DNA from: Pirellulales bacterium
GTDB taxonomy: Bacteria > Planctomycetota > Planctomycetia > Pirellulales > UBA1268
Length of the DNA: 64,000 bases
NCBI GenBank assembly: GCA_018401745.1
Contig: JAGYJY010000019.1
Coordinates: forward strand, 1-64,000
Direction: 5' to 3'
The first letter of the stretch is position 1, and each line of letters begins with the position of its first letter. Made by a program: the position numbers and the translations under genes. Of this stretch, positions 16,163 through 25,507 are shown in pieces. The notes below the pieces were generated by a model. That model did not search any database. It was not told the origin of the DNA and saw only the letters and a list, made by a program, of their open reading frames with translations.

Positions 16163-16408
16163 ATGAAGACCACCGTTGATCTTCCAGACGATTTGTTTAT
16201 CGCGGCCAAGAAGCGGGCTGCGGAACTCCGTCAGCCGCTGCGGGCTCTCATCGAGCGCAGCCTCCGGGCGGAACTTGGGCGAGCCGCCGGCCCGCCCGCC
16301 GGCAAGCCACGCACCATCCGCTGGGTCACGGTCGCCGGCGGGTTGCCGCCCGGCGTGGACGTGTCTGATCGGGCCCTGATGCACGAGTGGCTGCGGCAGC
16401 AGCGATGA
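16163..16408 (+). CDS. VapB-type antitoxin
   Basis: 81 residues: MKTTVDLPDDLFIAAKKRAAELRQPLRALIERSLRAEL is a ribbon-helix-helix DNA-binding domain, followed by a toxin-binding tail with RTIRWVTVAGGLPPGVDVSDRALMHEWL. The start codon abuts a palindrome and strong promoter, and no Shine-Dalgarno sequence is present, consistent with leaderless translation. The stop overlaps the VapC start as ATGA. The ORF extends to 16127 but that part is promoter. Confidence 0.88.
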   Translation: MKTTVDLPDDLFIAAKKRAAELRQPLRALIERSLRAELGRAAGPPAGKPRTIRWVTVAGGLPPGVDVSDRALMHEWLRQQR

Positions 16409-16839
16409 TCGCGATCGACACAAACCTGCTGATCTACGCTCATCGGTCCGGCACCCCGGAGCATGTCGACGCACGCCGTGCGATCGAGTCGGCGTTGAAT
16501 GCGCCGGGAGGTTGCGGCGTTGCAACGCCGAGCGTGGCGGAGTTTTTCAGCATCGTGACCCATCCGACCGCGACCGGGAACCCGTCGCCCCCGGACGTGG
16601 CAGCCGAGTTCTTGCAGTCGTTGCGAGAGAGCGGTGTGGATGATCTCACGCCCGGGCCCGGATTTGCGGCGCGGCTCGCTCGGATGGCGGCCAACCTGGG
16701 GGTGACAGGGGCGAGGGTGTTCGATCTGCAGATCGGGCTCTGTGCCCTCGACGGCGGCGCTACGTCCGTGTGGACGCACGATGGCGGTTTCGTGAAGATC
16801 CCCGGCCTCTCGGTCCACGACCCGCTCACGGCGGCTTGA
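16405..16839 (+). CDS. VapC-family PIN-domain ribonuclease toxin
   Basis: 144 residues from the ATG at 16405. MIAIDTNLLIYAHRSGTPEH carries the first Asp, ATPSVAEFFSIVTHP the Glu, GARVFDLQIGLCALDGG the third acidic site, and VWTHDGGFVKIPGLSVHDPL the final Asp region. It matches the TTK-linked VapC subtype and appears intact. Co-transcribed with the antitoxin by ATGA overlap. Expected to cleave structured RNA when the antitoxin is degraded. Confidence 0.9.
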   Translation: MIAIDTNLLIYAHRSGTPEHVDARRAIESALNAPGGCGVATPSVAEFFSIVTHPTATGNPSPPDVAAEFLQSLRESGVDDLTPGPGFAARLARMAANLGVTGARVFDLQIGLCALDGGATSVWTHDGGFVKIPGLSVHDPLTAA

Positions 16840-16879
16840 GGGCCCAAAGGATCGCCCGGCCAACGGCGCCTGCTCGTCG

Positions 16880-16937
16880 AGAGCACCGGGATCTCCGAGC
16901 CGCTGCCGGTGGCCGATGCCTTCGAGCGAGCCACAGC
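16880..16937 (+). pseudogene. CobW/G3E GTPase fragment
   Basis: RLLVESTGISEPLPVADAFE matches the LIESTGISEPLPVA motif of CobW-family metallochaperone GTPases. Only about 19 codons remain and no P-loop is present. A fossil piece rather than a gene. Confidence 0.5.
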
Positions 16938-16970
16938 ACCGTTGGAGTCGGTGGACGAAGAGGTGTGGCG

Positions 16971-17072
16971 GTGATCCCCCTCTGTCTCGACACCTCGGCA
17001 TTCAGCCGGCTGATGCGCGGACAACCGAACCTCCAGGAACGGCTCGAAGCAGCCGACGAGATCCTGCTGCCC
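16971..17072 (+). pseudogene. PIN-domain toxin N-terminal fragment
   Basis: From GTG 16971 the frame reads VIPLCLDTSAFSRLMRGQPNLQERLEAADEILLP, the first 34 residues of a VapC-like PIN domain with the first catalytic Asp. It then ends in unrelated sequence. It does not join the C-terminal PIN fragments at 5538 or 9425, which lie far away. Confidence 0.6.
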
Positions 17073-17240
17073 GAGTCGGCTGACAGAACCACGTCAATGC
17101 TGCGGCAGATAACCCGCACCACGTGCGTGTCTGCCTGCGGTTTCTCTTGGGATGGCCTCGTGTGGGGACTATCATAAGAAGCTCTTCGGGGATCAGGGAC
17201 CGTGTCTTCGCACGAAGCCGTTCAGCTCAGGGTTGCTCTC

Positions 17241-20200
17241 ATGAATTCGTTGTTCTTCTCGCTCTGCAGCTTTCAGTTCTGTCGTACCGCTCCGGCCGCC
17301 GCATGCCGAGCAGGCGTGCTGGCTGTGCTCATGACCTCTGCAAGCAGCTTTGCTGCCGCGGCTCCCAGCTGGCAGCAGAAAGCGGAGCCGCAGCCGGTGG
17401 CCACGGCGGCCCCCGACGCCGCTGAGGTCGTCCTGCCCGAGCCGGCCAATGCCCCCTGGATCTGGGGCCCCGACGACAACACCAGCTATCGACTGAGCAA
17501 GGCCTTCGCTGGCGGCTGCGAGCGGGCGGTGCTCGTGGCAGCTGGCGACAACCGGATGCAGGTCATGATCAACGGCACGGTGGTCGCAGAGAGCACCGCC
17601 TGGGATCAGCCTGTCGCTGTCGATGTCACCGACGCCCTGACCGATGGCGACAACGAACTCACGGCCATCGTGGCCAACGAAGGCGGCCCCGCCGGCTTCA
17701 CCTGCCGGCTGGTCATGACCGGGGATGGGAAAACCCGCGTTGTTGCCACCGACGACACCTGGACCGCATCCATTGCCCGTCGCCCTGAGAAGGCCGTCGA
17801 CGTTCGCCTGGTCGCCAAGGCCGGTGGCCAGCCCTGGGGCGATGTGCTCACCCGCGCCACGGCGGCACCGCCGCCAGCCGGCTTCGCCGTGCCTGAGGGC
17901 TTTGCCGTGGAGCGGCTCTTCGTCGTGCCGCAGGATGAGCTGGGCAGCTGGGTCTCGCTGACCACCGATCCCCAGGGCCGGCTGATCGCCAGCGACCAGG
18001 GCGACAAGGGACTCGTGCGGATCACGCCCGCGGCCCTCGATGGCTCGACAGAGACCATCGTGGAGAAGATCCCCGCTGAGATCACGGGCGCTCAAGGCCT
18101 GCTGTGGGCCTTTGACGCTCTCTACGTCGTCTGCAACGGCGGCACCGGCAGCGGCCTCTATCGCGTGACCGACTCCGATGGCAACGACACGCTCGACCGG
18201 GTCGAAAAGCTGCGAGCCTTCAATGGCGGCGGCGAGCACGGCCCGCACAACATCCTGCTCTCCCCCGACGGCGAGAAGCTCTTCATCATCTGCGGCAACC
18301 ACACCGAGCCCCCCTTTGACGTCACCAATGTCACCGACCCGCAGATCATGGGCGGCATCCGCGAGTCGCAGCGGCGAGTGAGCCTCGGCGACGATGCGAC
18401 CAGCCGCCTGCCGGCCAACTGGGATGAAGACACGGTGATCGCCCGCATGTGGGACGGCAACGGCCATGCTGCCGGCAGGCTTGCTCCAGGCGGCTTCATC
18501 GTGAGCACCGACCCCGATGGAAAAACCTGGGAGCTGTGGAGCGCTGGCTACCGCAACCCCTACGACTTCGCCTTCAATGCCGACGGCGAACTCTTCGCCT
18601 ACGACGCCGACATGGAGTGGGACTTCGGCACGCCCTGGTATCGCCCCACCCGCGTCAACCATGCCACCAGCGGCAGCGAACTCGGCTGGCGGAGCGGCAC
18701 CGCCAAATGGTCGCCGAGCTTCCCCGACAGCCTGCCAGCGATTGTTGATATCGGCCCAGGCTCACCGGTGGGTGCGGCCTTCGGCTACGGCACGAAGTTT
18801 CCCGCCAGGTATCAGAAGGCCTTCTATATCTGCGACTGGACCTTCGGCACGATGTATGCGATCCACCTTGAGCCGGATGGCGCAAGCTACGCAGGCACGA
18901 AGGAGGAGTTTGTATCGCGGACGCCCTTGCCGCTGACCGACATGACCGTTGGCCACGACGGAGCGATCTACTTCACCGTCGGCGGCCGCGGCGGTCAGGG
19001 CGAGCTCTACCGCGTGACCTACCATGGGGACGCATCGACCGATCCGGTCGACGCCCGTGACACGCAGGGAGCCTCCGAGCGGCAGCTCCGCCGGGAGCTT
19101 GAGACCCTGCACCAGCCGGTGGCCGATTCCCGCGGTGCGATCGACAAGGCCCTGCCTTTCCTCGGCCACCCCGACCGCTTCATCCGCTACGCCGCCCGCA
19201 TCGCCCTTGAGCATCAGCCGGTCGAACTCTGGCAGGAAGAGGCACTCGCCTCGACAGAGCCTCGTGCCCGCATCACCGCGGCGGTGGGCGTGGCTCGGCA
19301 GGCGGAGCCCGCGGCGCAGCCGGCGGTGCTCGAAGCCCTCGAAGCGATCGACCCCACCGATCTCGACACCGCCACCACCATCGAACTCGTGCGGGCCTAC
19401 GAGCTGGCCCTGGTGCGGCTCGGCGAACCCTCGGATGCGTGGAAGCAGCGAATCGCCTCCCGGATCAGCCCGGTGTTTCCGTCGGGCTCGTTCGACCTCG
19501 ACCGAGCGGCCTCGAGCCTGCTGGTGGCCGTGCGGGCTCCCGGGATCGTGACCACGCTCGTGGGCATGCTCGCCCAGCCGACCGATTCGGCGGAGGCGAC
19601 CAACCTCGCCCCCAACGAGGAAGAGCTGCAGCAGCTCGATCCAGCGGAATGCGGGCTACGGCTCAGCCGTCCGCGAGGCCCTGGAGAAGCGGGGCGACCT
19701 GCTGCAGATCCACTACGCCTACGCGGTTCGCACGGTGAATGAGAAGGAGCACTGGACCGACGCCGACCGCAGCGGCTACTACGCCTGGTTCGGCCGGGCC
19801 CGCGAGTGGGTCGGTGGCAACAGCTACCGCAAGTTTCTGCTGAACATCGAAAATGAAAACCTGGCCACGCTCAGCGACACCGAGAAGATGGCCCTGGAAA
19901 CCCTCGGCATCCGTCAGCCCTACACCCCACCGCCGCTGCCGAAGCCCGAGGGCCCAGGCCGCACGTGGACGACCGAGGAGGTGCTGGCCCTGGCCGAGAA
20001 GAGCCTGAATCGCGGCCGCAACTTTGAGCATGGCAAGCGGACGTTTGCCGCGGCTCGCTGCGTGGTCTGCCATCGCTTCGGCGAAGATGGCGGGGCCACC
20101 GGCCCTGACCTCACCCAGGCTGCCGGCCGCTTCCAGCTGAAGGATCTGGTGGAAGCGATGGTCGAGCCGAGCAAGGTGGTCTCCGATCAGTACAAGGCGA

Positions 20201-20463
20201 GCATCGTGCAGACCGTCGACGGCAAGGTCGTCTCTGGCCGGATCGTCGCGGAGTTCCCCGACCGGATCGTGGTCGTTACCGACCCGGAGGATGCCACGAA
20301 GTTTGTGGAGGTGGCGAGGGAGGAGATCGAGGAGCTGCTGCCGGCCACGCAGTCGCTGATGCCAGCAGGCCTGCTCGACACGCTCAGCGAGGAAGAAGTG
20401 CTCGACCTGCTCGCCTATACCCTCTCGCGGGACAAGTCCAATGATCGTCGCTTCAGGAAGTAG
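17241..20463 (+). CDS. Secreted PVC-type dehydrogenase/haem-binding protein (frameshifted)
   Basis: About 1073 residues if one extra base near 19635-19640 is ignored; as sequenced, one frame runs to 19742 and the rest is in another frame from before 19690 to 20463. A signal peptide (to about residue 40) precedes a jelly-roll-like region (WIWGPDDNTSYRLSKAF). A PVC-type beta-propeller with FAVPEGFAVERLF, AQGLLWAFDALYV, HGPHNILLSPDG and GYRNPYDFAFN follows, then HEAT-like helices. A C-terminal cytochrome c module has CVVCHRFGEDGGATGPDLT and the conserved ATQSLMPAGLLDTL end. The frameshift separates NEEELQQL from QRNAGYGSAVREALEKRGDLLQIHYAYAVRTVNEKEHW. First gene of an operon with PSD1 and DUF1501 partners; probably extracytoplasmic sugar or polysaccharide oxidation. 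Confidence 0.85.
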
Positions 20464-22375
20464 CCTGCGGTCGGCGGTGGTAGCGGCGGTGCTGGCCGCC
20501 ACCACCGCGGCGGCGGCTGAAGAGCCTGCAGCCGCGATCGACTTCGCCCACGAGATCGTGCCGCTGCTCGAGAAGTGGTGCGGCGAGTGCCACATCGGTG
20601 ACGCCCGCCAGGGCGGCTTTTCGATGAACACCCTCGAGGCAACTCAGGCGGGCGGCGACTCGGGGCTTGCAGGACTCGTGCCGGGCAAGGCCGACGCCAG
20701 TGAGATCATCCGCCGCATCACCAGCACCGACCCCGACGAGCGGATGCCTTCAGACGGTGAGCCGCTGCCGGCTGCGGAGATCGAACTGCTCGCTGCCTGG
20801 GTGGCGGCCGGCGGCAACTGGGAGCCCGGCTTTTCTTTTGAGAGCACACTCTGGGAGCCGCCGCTGGCCCTCCGGCCGGTCACGCTTCCGGAGCCGATCA
20901 ACGGACGCGAGCACCCGATCGACCGGGTGATCGACGCCGTGGCCCGTGCGCAAGGCCGCGAGCTGCTGCCTGCTGCCAGCGACCGTCAGTTCATCCGTCG
21001 CGTATCGCTGGATCTCACGGGCCTGCTGCCGTCGCCGGAGGAGGTCGAGGCGTATGCCGCCGACGCCAGCCCCGGCAAACGCACCGCGCTGGTCGAGCGG
21101 CTGCTTGGTGACGAGCCTCGCGCCCGGCTTCGCTACGCCGAACACTGGCTGACCTTCTGGAACGACCTGCTCCGCAACGACTACACCGGCACCGGTTTCA
21201 TCACCGGCGGCCGCAAGCAGATCACCAGCTGGCTGCATCAGGCGCTCGTCGACAACACGCCCTACGATGCGTTTGTGCGGGAGCTGATCGCGCCGTCGGA
21301 GGCCTCCCGCGGCTTCATCGACGGCATCGTCTGGCGGGGCACCGTCAACTCCAGCCAGACCGTGCCGATCCAGTTTGCCCAGAACGTCGGCCAGACCTTC
21401 CTCGGCATCAACCTCAAGTGCGCGAGCTGCCACGACTCCTTCGTCGACCGCTGGACGCTGCAGGAGACCTACGACCTGGCTGCCGTGATGGCGGCCGAGC
21501 CGCTCGAGCTGCACCGCTGCGAGAAGCCGACGGGCGTGATGGCGAGGCCCGGCTGGATGTTTTCAGACCTCGGCCAGGTCGACCCGGCTGCCCCGCCGGA
21601 GGAGCGGCTTACCCAGCTGGCTGCCCTGATCACCCACCGCGACAACGGCTGGCTCTCCCGCAACCTCGCCAACCGCATCTGGGCCCGCCTGATGGGCCGC
21701 GGCATCGTGCACCCAGTCGACGCCCTTCGCACACAGCCCTGGAACGAAGACCTGCTGGAGCTGCTGGCGGCCGACCTGGTCGAGCACGAGTGGGACATCA
21801 AGCATCTGCTCCGCACGATCTGCACCTCCGAAGCCTACGCAGCGGTCACGCCGGCTTTCGAACGTTCCGCCAGCAGCAGCGACCGCTTCGGCCCGCTGCC
21901 CCGACGGCTCACCGCCGAACAGTTTTTCGACTGCCTCTGGCAGCTGACGGGCACAGCGCCTGAGAAGCCCGACGGCGAAGTGAAGCGGCCGGCGGCCGCA
22001 GGCGACGAACCGGCCATGGTGCGGGCGGCGCTGGTGAAGTGCACGCCGCTGATGGCAGCCCTCGGCCGGCCCAACCGCGATCAGGTGGTCACCAGCCGGC
22101 CCACCGAGCTCACCACACTTGAGGCGATCGAACTGGCCAACGAGCAGAGCCTGGCAGATCAGCTCGCCGAGGGTGGTGAGAAGATTCTCGCTGAGCATGG
22201 GCCGAGCCCAGAGCCGATCGCTGAGTGGCTCTTCGCCGCAGCCCTCAGCCGGCCGCCGACGCCGCCGGAGCTCGCTGCGTGCCTCGACCTGCTTGGCCAA
22301 CAGCCAACCACCCAGACCGTCGCCGACTGCCTCTGGGCGGTGATGATGCTGCCGGAGTTTCAGTTGATTCGATAA
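20441..22375 (+). CDS. PSD1/DUF1549-DUF1553 cytochrome-like secreted protein
   Basis: 644 residues with a signal peptide. An N-terminal planctomycete cytochrome C (PSD1) domain has LLEKWCGECHIGDARQGGF (CxxCH) near 48. A DUF1549 domain follows with FIRRVSLDLTGLLPSPEEVEAY near 190 and a second haem motif LKCASCHDSFVDRWT near 325. The DUF1553 region has NRIWARLMGRGIVHPVDALR, ICTSEAY and LPRRLTAEQF. The role is unknown; these proteins are always paired with DUF1501 proteins and are thought to act in the periplasm or paryphoplasm. It overlaps the preceding gene by 23 bp and the next by one base (TAATG). Confidence 0.93.
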   Translation: MIVASGSSLRSAVVAAVLAATTAAAAEEPAAAIDFAHEIVPLLEKWCGECHIGDARQGGFSMNTLEATQAGGDSGLAGLVPGKADASEIIRRITSTDPDERMPSDGEPLPAAEIELLAAWVAAGGNWEPGFSFESTLWEPPLALRPVTLPEPINGREHPIDRVIDAVARAQGRELLPAASDRQFIRRVSLDLTGLLPSPEEVEAYAADASPGKRTALVERLLGDEPRARLRYAEHWLTFWNDLLRNDYTGTGFITGGRKQITSWLHQALVDNTPYDAFVRELIAPSEASRGFIDGIVWRGTVNSSQTVPIQFAQNVGQTFLGINLKCASCHDSFVDRWTLQETYDLAAVMAAEPLELHRCEKPTGVMARPGWMFSDLGQVDPAAPPEERLTQLAALITHRDNGWLSRNLANRIWARLMGRGIVHPVDALRTQPWNEDLLELLAADLVEHEWDIKHLLRTICTSEAYAAVTPAFERSASSSDRFGPLPRRLTAEQFFDCLWQLTGTAPEKPDGEVKRPAAAGDEPAMVRAALVKCTPLMAALGRPNRDQVVTSRPTELTTLEAIELANEQSLADQLAEGGEKILAEHGPSPEPIAEWLFAAALSRPPTPPELAACLDLLGQQPTTQTVADCLWAVMMLPEFQLIR

Positions 22376-23814
22376 TGGAGCCCACTGCTATGCGAAGCCG
22401 ACGCGATCTGCTCAAGAGCCTCGCCGCTGCCACCACAGCGACACTTTCGCTGCCGGAGCCGCGGGCGCGGGCCAGCACCGCAGGCCAGCCGATCGAGCAC
22501 CCAGAGCCCACGGCGGATGCGATCATCCTGCTGTGGATGGCCGGCGGCATGGCTGCCCCCGACAATCTCGATCCCAAGCGGTATCAGCCGTTTGAGAAGG
22601 GCCTCGCCGTGGCCGACGTGATCAGCACGTTCCCGGCGATCCCCACGGCGGTCGATGGCGTTGAGATCTGCCAGGGGCTGGAGGAGATCGCGAGCGTGCT
22701 CGACCGCGGCACGCTGCTCCGCTCCCACGTGCAGCCCGACCTCGGTAGCATCCTGCATTCGCGGCACCAGTATCACTGGCACACCGGCTACGTGCCGCCG
22801 CAGACGGTCGCCTGCCCGCACATCGGGGCCTGGATGAGCCGCGTGCTCGGGCCCCGTAATCCCGTGATGCCAGCCTTCATCAACATCGGGCAGCGGCTGG
22901 AAGGGATCGGCGAGAACGAAGAGATCAAGGCCTTCACCACCGGCGGCTTCTTCGGCAGCGAGTGTGGGCCGATGAACCTGCCCTATCCCGACCAGGCCGC
23001 CGCTGCGGTGCGGCCGCCCAAGGGCATGCAGCCCGACCGCTTTGCGTCTCGCTACGACCGCTTCAAGCAGCTGCTCAAGGCCTCGCCCCACGGTGCGTAC
23101 ACCAGCGACTTCCATCAGGAGTCGATGCTCCGCAGCCTCGACAACGCCCACCGCCTGCTCTCGGCCAAGGAGCGGGAAGCCTTCGACATCTCGCGTGAGC
23201 CCCAGGAGGTTCGCGAGCGGTACGACACCGGCCGCTTCGGCCGCGGCTGCCTGCTCGCCCGCAGGCTCGTTGAGCAGGGTGCCCGCTTTGTCGAGGTGAC
23301 CACCGAATACGTGCCCTTCCTCCACTGGGACACCCACGAGCGGGGCCATGAGACGGTGGCGCGAATGCACGCCGAGATCGACCGGCCGATTGCCACGCTG
23401 ATTCGTGATCTTGAGGCCCGGGGTCTGCTCGACCGCACGCTCGTGGTGATCGCCAGCGAGTTCAGCCGCGACATGATCACCGAAGGCCAGCCCGGCTCCA
23501 CCGCCACCGATCAGGCCAAGAGTCCGAAGGATTTTCTCCAAGAACCCAGCCACTACGGCCAGCATCGCCACTTCACCGGCGGCTCCACCGTGGCCCTCTT
23601 TGGCGGAGGCGTGAAGCGGGGCTTCGTCTACGGCAAGACCGCCGACGAGCGGCCCTGCATGGCGATTGAAAACCCGGTCTCCGTCAGCGATCTGCATGCC
23701 ACGCTGTTCACGGCGATGGGCATCTCACCTCGCACGGTCTACGACATCGAGAGCCGCCCCTTCTACGCCACCGAAGACGGCGAGGGCCGCGCCGTCGAGG
23801 CGATCTTCAGCTAG
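22375..23814 (+). CDS. DUF1501 protein (Tat-type signal, sulfatase fold)
   Basis: 479 residues from the ATG at 22375; an ATG at 22390 with GGAG upstream is equally plausible. The N-terminus RSRRDLLKSLAAATTATL has the twin-arginine form of an exported protein. The DUF1501 core follows: LLWMAGGMAAPDNLDPK near 55, LHSRHQYHWHTGYV near 125, ARRLVEQGARFVEV and HWDTHERGHE near 320, VVIASEFSRD near 360, and HATLFTAMGISP near 445. It belongs to the alkaline phosphatase-like superfamily and probably forms an exported complex with the PSD1 protein encoded just upstream. Its stop codon lies inside a dispersed repeat. Confidence 0.92.
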   Translation: MEPTAMRSRRDLLKSLAAATTATLSLPEPRARASTAGQPIEHPEPTADAIILLWMAGGMAAPDNLDPKRYQPFEKGLAVADVISTFPAIPTAVDGVEICQGLEEIASVLDRGTLLRSHVQPDLGSILHSRHQYHWHTGYVPPQTVACPHIGAWMSRVLGPRNPVMPAFINIGQRLEGIGENEEIKAFTTGGFFGSECGPMNLPYPDQAAAAVRPPKGMQPDRFASRYDRFKQLLKASPHGAYTSDFHQESMLRSLDNAHRLLSAKEREAFDISREPQEVRERYDTGRFGRGCLLARRLVEQGARFVEVTTEYVPFLHWDTHERGHETVARMHAEIDRPIATLIRDLEARGLLDRTLVVIASEFSRDMITEGQPGSTATDQAKSPKDFLQEPSHYGQHRHFTGGSTVALFGGGVKRGFVYGKTADERPCMAIENPVSVSDLHATLFTAMGISPRTVYDIESRPFYATEDGEGRAVEAIFS

Positions 23815-23896
23815 CTGTCCGTGGAAAAAGCCATCCATAGCCTTTTTCCACTCACGCGCTGCATCCTGCGGCAGCAGATGTGTTCCACACTCTGCT
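23814..23896. repeat. Dispersed 3' repeat, family B copy 1
   Basis: Begins at the stop codon of the DUF1501 gene (TAGCTGTCCGTGGAAA). It contains a hairpin with GGAAAAAGC and GCCTTTTTCC arms (23823-23852) and a second part GCATCCTGCGGC...GTGTTCCAC...TCTGCT. It matches the sequence after the baeRF3 gene almost base for base in these blocks. The hairpin with its T run may also end transcription. Confidence 0.75.
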
Positions 23897-24019
23897 GAGA
23901 AACAGCTGGCTCTTGCCTGAGAGCACGGCCGCCGCGAATAGTTTTCACGCGACCGGCAGCCGGGATGCCACCGTTCCTCACGCCCTTTCTGGTTGCAAGG
24001 GCGAACCAGGAGACGTCTC

Positions 24020-25246
24020 GTGGCATCATTCATGACCGCACCGCTGGCAATGGCGGGCATTCGGGAGCGGCAGCTTTCCTTGGCAGCTCTGCGGGAGCTG
24101 TTCACCCATCCCCAGCCTCCCTGCCTGACGCTGCTGATGCCAACCTACCGCCGCCCCCCCGACAATGCTGTCGACCGCGGGACGTTCGCTGGCCTGGTCG
24201 ACACACTGAGCGATCAGCTGGCCGCCAACGGCCATCGCCACGACCGCGACCGGCTGACTGCTCCGCTGCGGAGCCTGGAGTTTGATCCCGACTTCTGGCA
24301 GCACACACTCGACGGCCTGGCGGTTTTTGCCCAAGACGGCGAGGCTGACCTGTTTCGCGTGCTCAAGCCACTTCCGCTTCGAGCGATTGTCGCCGACCAT
24401 TTCTCCACAATGCCGTTGATCTCGCTGGCCACGGGCATCGAAAGCTTCGACGTGCTCGCGCTCACCAGTCGCACCGCCCGCATCTACAGCGGCACGTCTA
24501 AAGCCCTTGAGCCGGTCGAGCTCAGCCCGACGCTCCACAGCAGCCTGCACAACGCGGGCGAACTTCTTCGCATCGACATCATCGATGAGGAGTCTCTCGA
24601 GCCTCACCGGGTGCGAGTCTCAAGCGGTAGAGGCCGCACGCTCCACGGCGGATTTCGCGGGAGGCAAGAAGACATTGATGCCGACACGGAACGGTTCTTC
24701 CGTGAGGTCGATCGGGTGGTTCTCGAGCAGGTCTCACAGTCTGACCAGAGGCCACTGTTTCTCGTGGCCTTGGGGGAGCATGCCGCAGTGTTTCGGCATG
24801 TGTCAAAAAATCCCGCTCTCAGCCAGAGTATCCCTCGCGATCCCTCGCGGCTGACGGCCACCGAGCTGATCCAGCTCGTTGAGCCACTGCTGGCCGCCGC
24901 GCAGCGCGAGCGGGTAGAGCGGCTGATCGTGGCCTACGCCAAAGCGGTTGAGCACGGCCGCGGCTCGGGCGACCCCGCTGAGATCGCCCGCATGGCGATT
25001 GCGGGGCAGGTGGCCACACTGCTCGTGGAAGAGGGCCGATGTGAGCCTGGGCGTTTTGATGCAGCGACTGGCGAGATCGGCTGGGAAGCCTGCCTCGGAA
25101 AACGCCCACAGCCGTCGCTTCCGTGCGTTCCCGATCTCATCGGCACCATCGCTGAAAAGGTTCTCCTGCTCGGCGGCGAAGTCGTCACACTGCCGAGGCT
25201 CGCAATGCCCAACGAGAGCGGACTCGCAGCGATTGCCCGTGGCTAG
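24020..25246 (+). CDS. baeRF3-type eRF1-like (archaeo-eukaryotic release factor superfamily) protein
   Basis: 408 residues from GTG 24020, chosen because AGGAG lies eight bases upstream; an ATG at 24032 is in frame. The order LAALRELFTHPQPPCLTLLMPTYR at the start, LTAPLRSLEFDPDFWQHTLDGLAVF near 75, PLISLATGIESFDVLALTSRTARIYSG near 130 and FLVALGEHAAVFRHVSKNPAL near 260 matches the bacterial baeRF3 family. Such proteins are related to peptide-release factor eRF1 and are suspected of acting on ribosomes, but their function is not established. No haem, metal or membrane signals are seen. Confidence 0.75.
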   Translation: MASFMTAPLAMAGIRERQLSLAALRELFTHPQPPCLTLLMPTYRRPPDNAVDRGTFAGLVDTLSDQLAANGHRHDRDRLTAPLRSLEFDPDFWQHTLDGLAVFAQDGEADLFRVLKPLPLRAIVADHFSTMPLISLATGIESFDVLALTSRTARIYSGTSKALEPVELSPTLHSSLHNAGELLRIDIIDEESLEPHRVRVSSGRGRTLHGGFRGRQEDIDADTERFFREVDRVVLEQVSQSDQRPLFLVALGEHAAVFRHVSKNPALSQSIPRDPSRLTATELIQLVEPLLAAAQRERVERLIVAYAKAVEHGRGSGDPAEIARMAIAGQVATLLVEEGRCEPGRFDAATGEIGWEACLGKRPQPSLPCVPDLIGTIAEKVLLLGGEVVTLPRLAMPNESGLAAIARG

Positions 25247-25369
25247 CTGTCCGTGGAAACAGCCATCCATGGCCTTTTTCCCAGCTGAAGCGACGCCCCA
25301 AAAAGCCGAGGTTTTGGGGGGTCGCCGGTCGCCGCATCCTGCGGCGGCAGACGTGTTCCACAGTCTGCT
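25246..25369. repeat. Dispersed 3' repeat, family B copy 2
   Basis: Starts at the baeRF3 stop codon with TAGCTGTCCGTGGAAA and shares the hairpin (CATGGCCTTTTTCCC) and the GCATCCTGCGGCGGCAGACGTGTTCCACA...TCTGCT block with the copy at 23814. An extra 40-bp insert with CCCCAAAA/TTTTGGGG arms splits it. Confidence 0.75.
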
Positions 25370-25507
25370 CGCTGTCCACAAAATATCCGTGACCCGCCAA
25401 CGCCTCACCTCCAATCGCAGGCTGCCCGCCCACAGGCAAGAACGCTTCCTGATGCCGTCTCACAGCAGGTAGGATCCTGGGATTCCTCCCTCTTTGAAGA
25501 CTCCGCG

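Noticed and set aside
5400-17072. Integron cassette array (many TA modules and small genes).
   Set aside because: No integrase, no attC-like sites between modules and mixed orientations with truncated genes.
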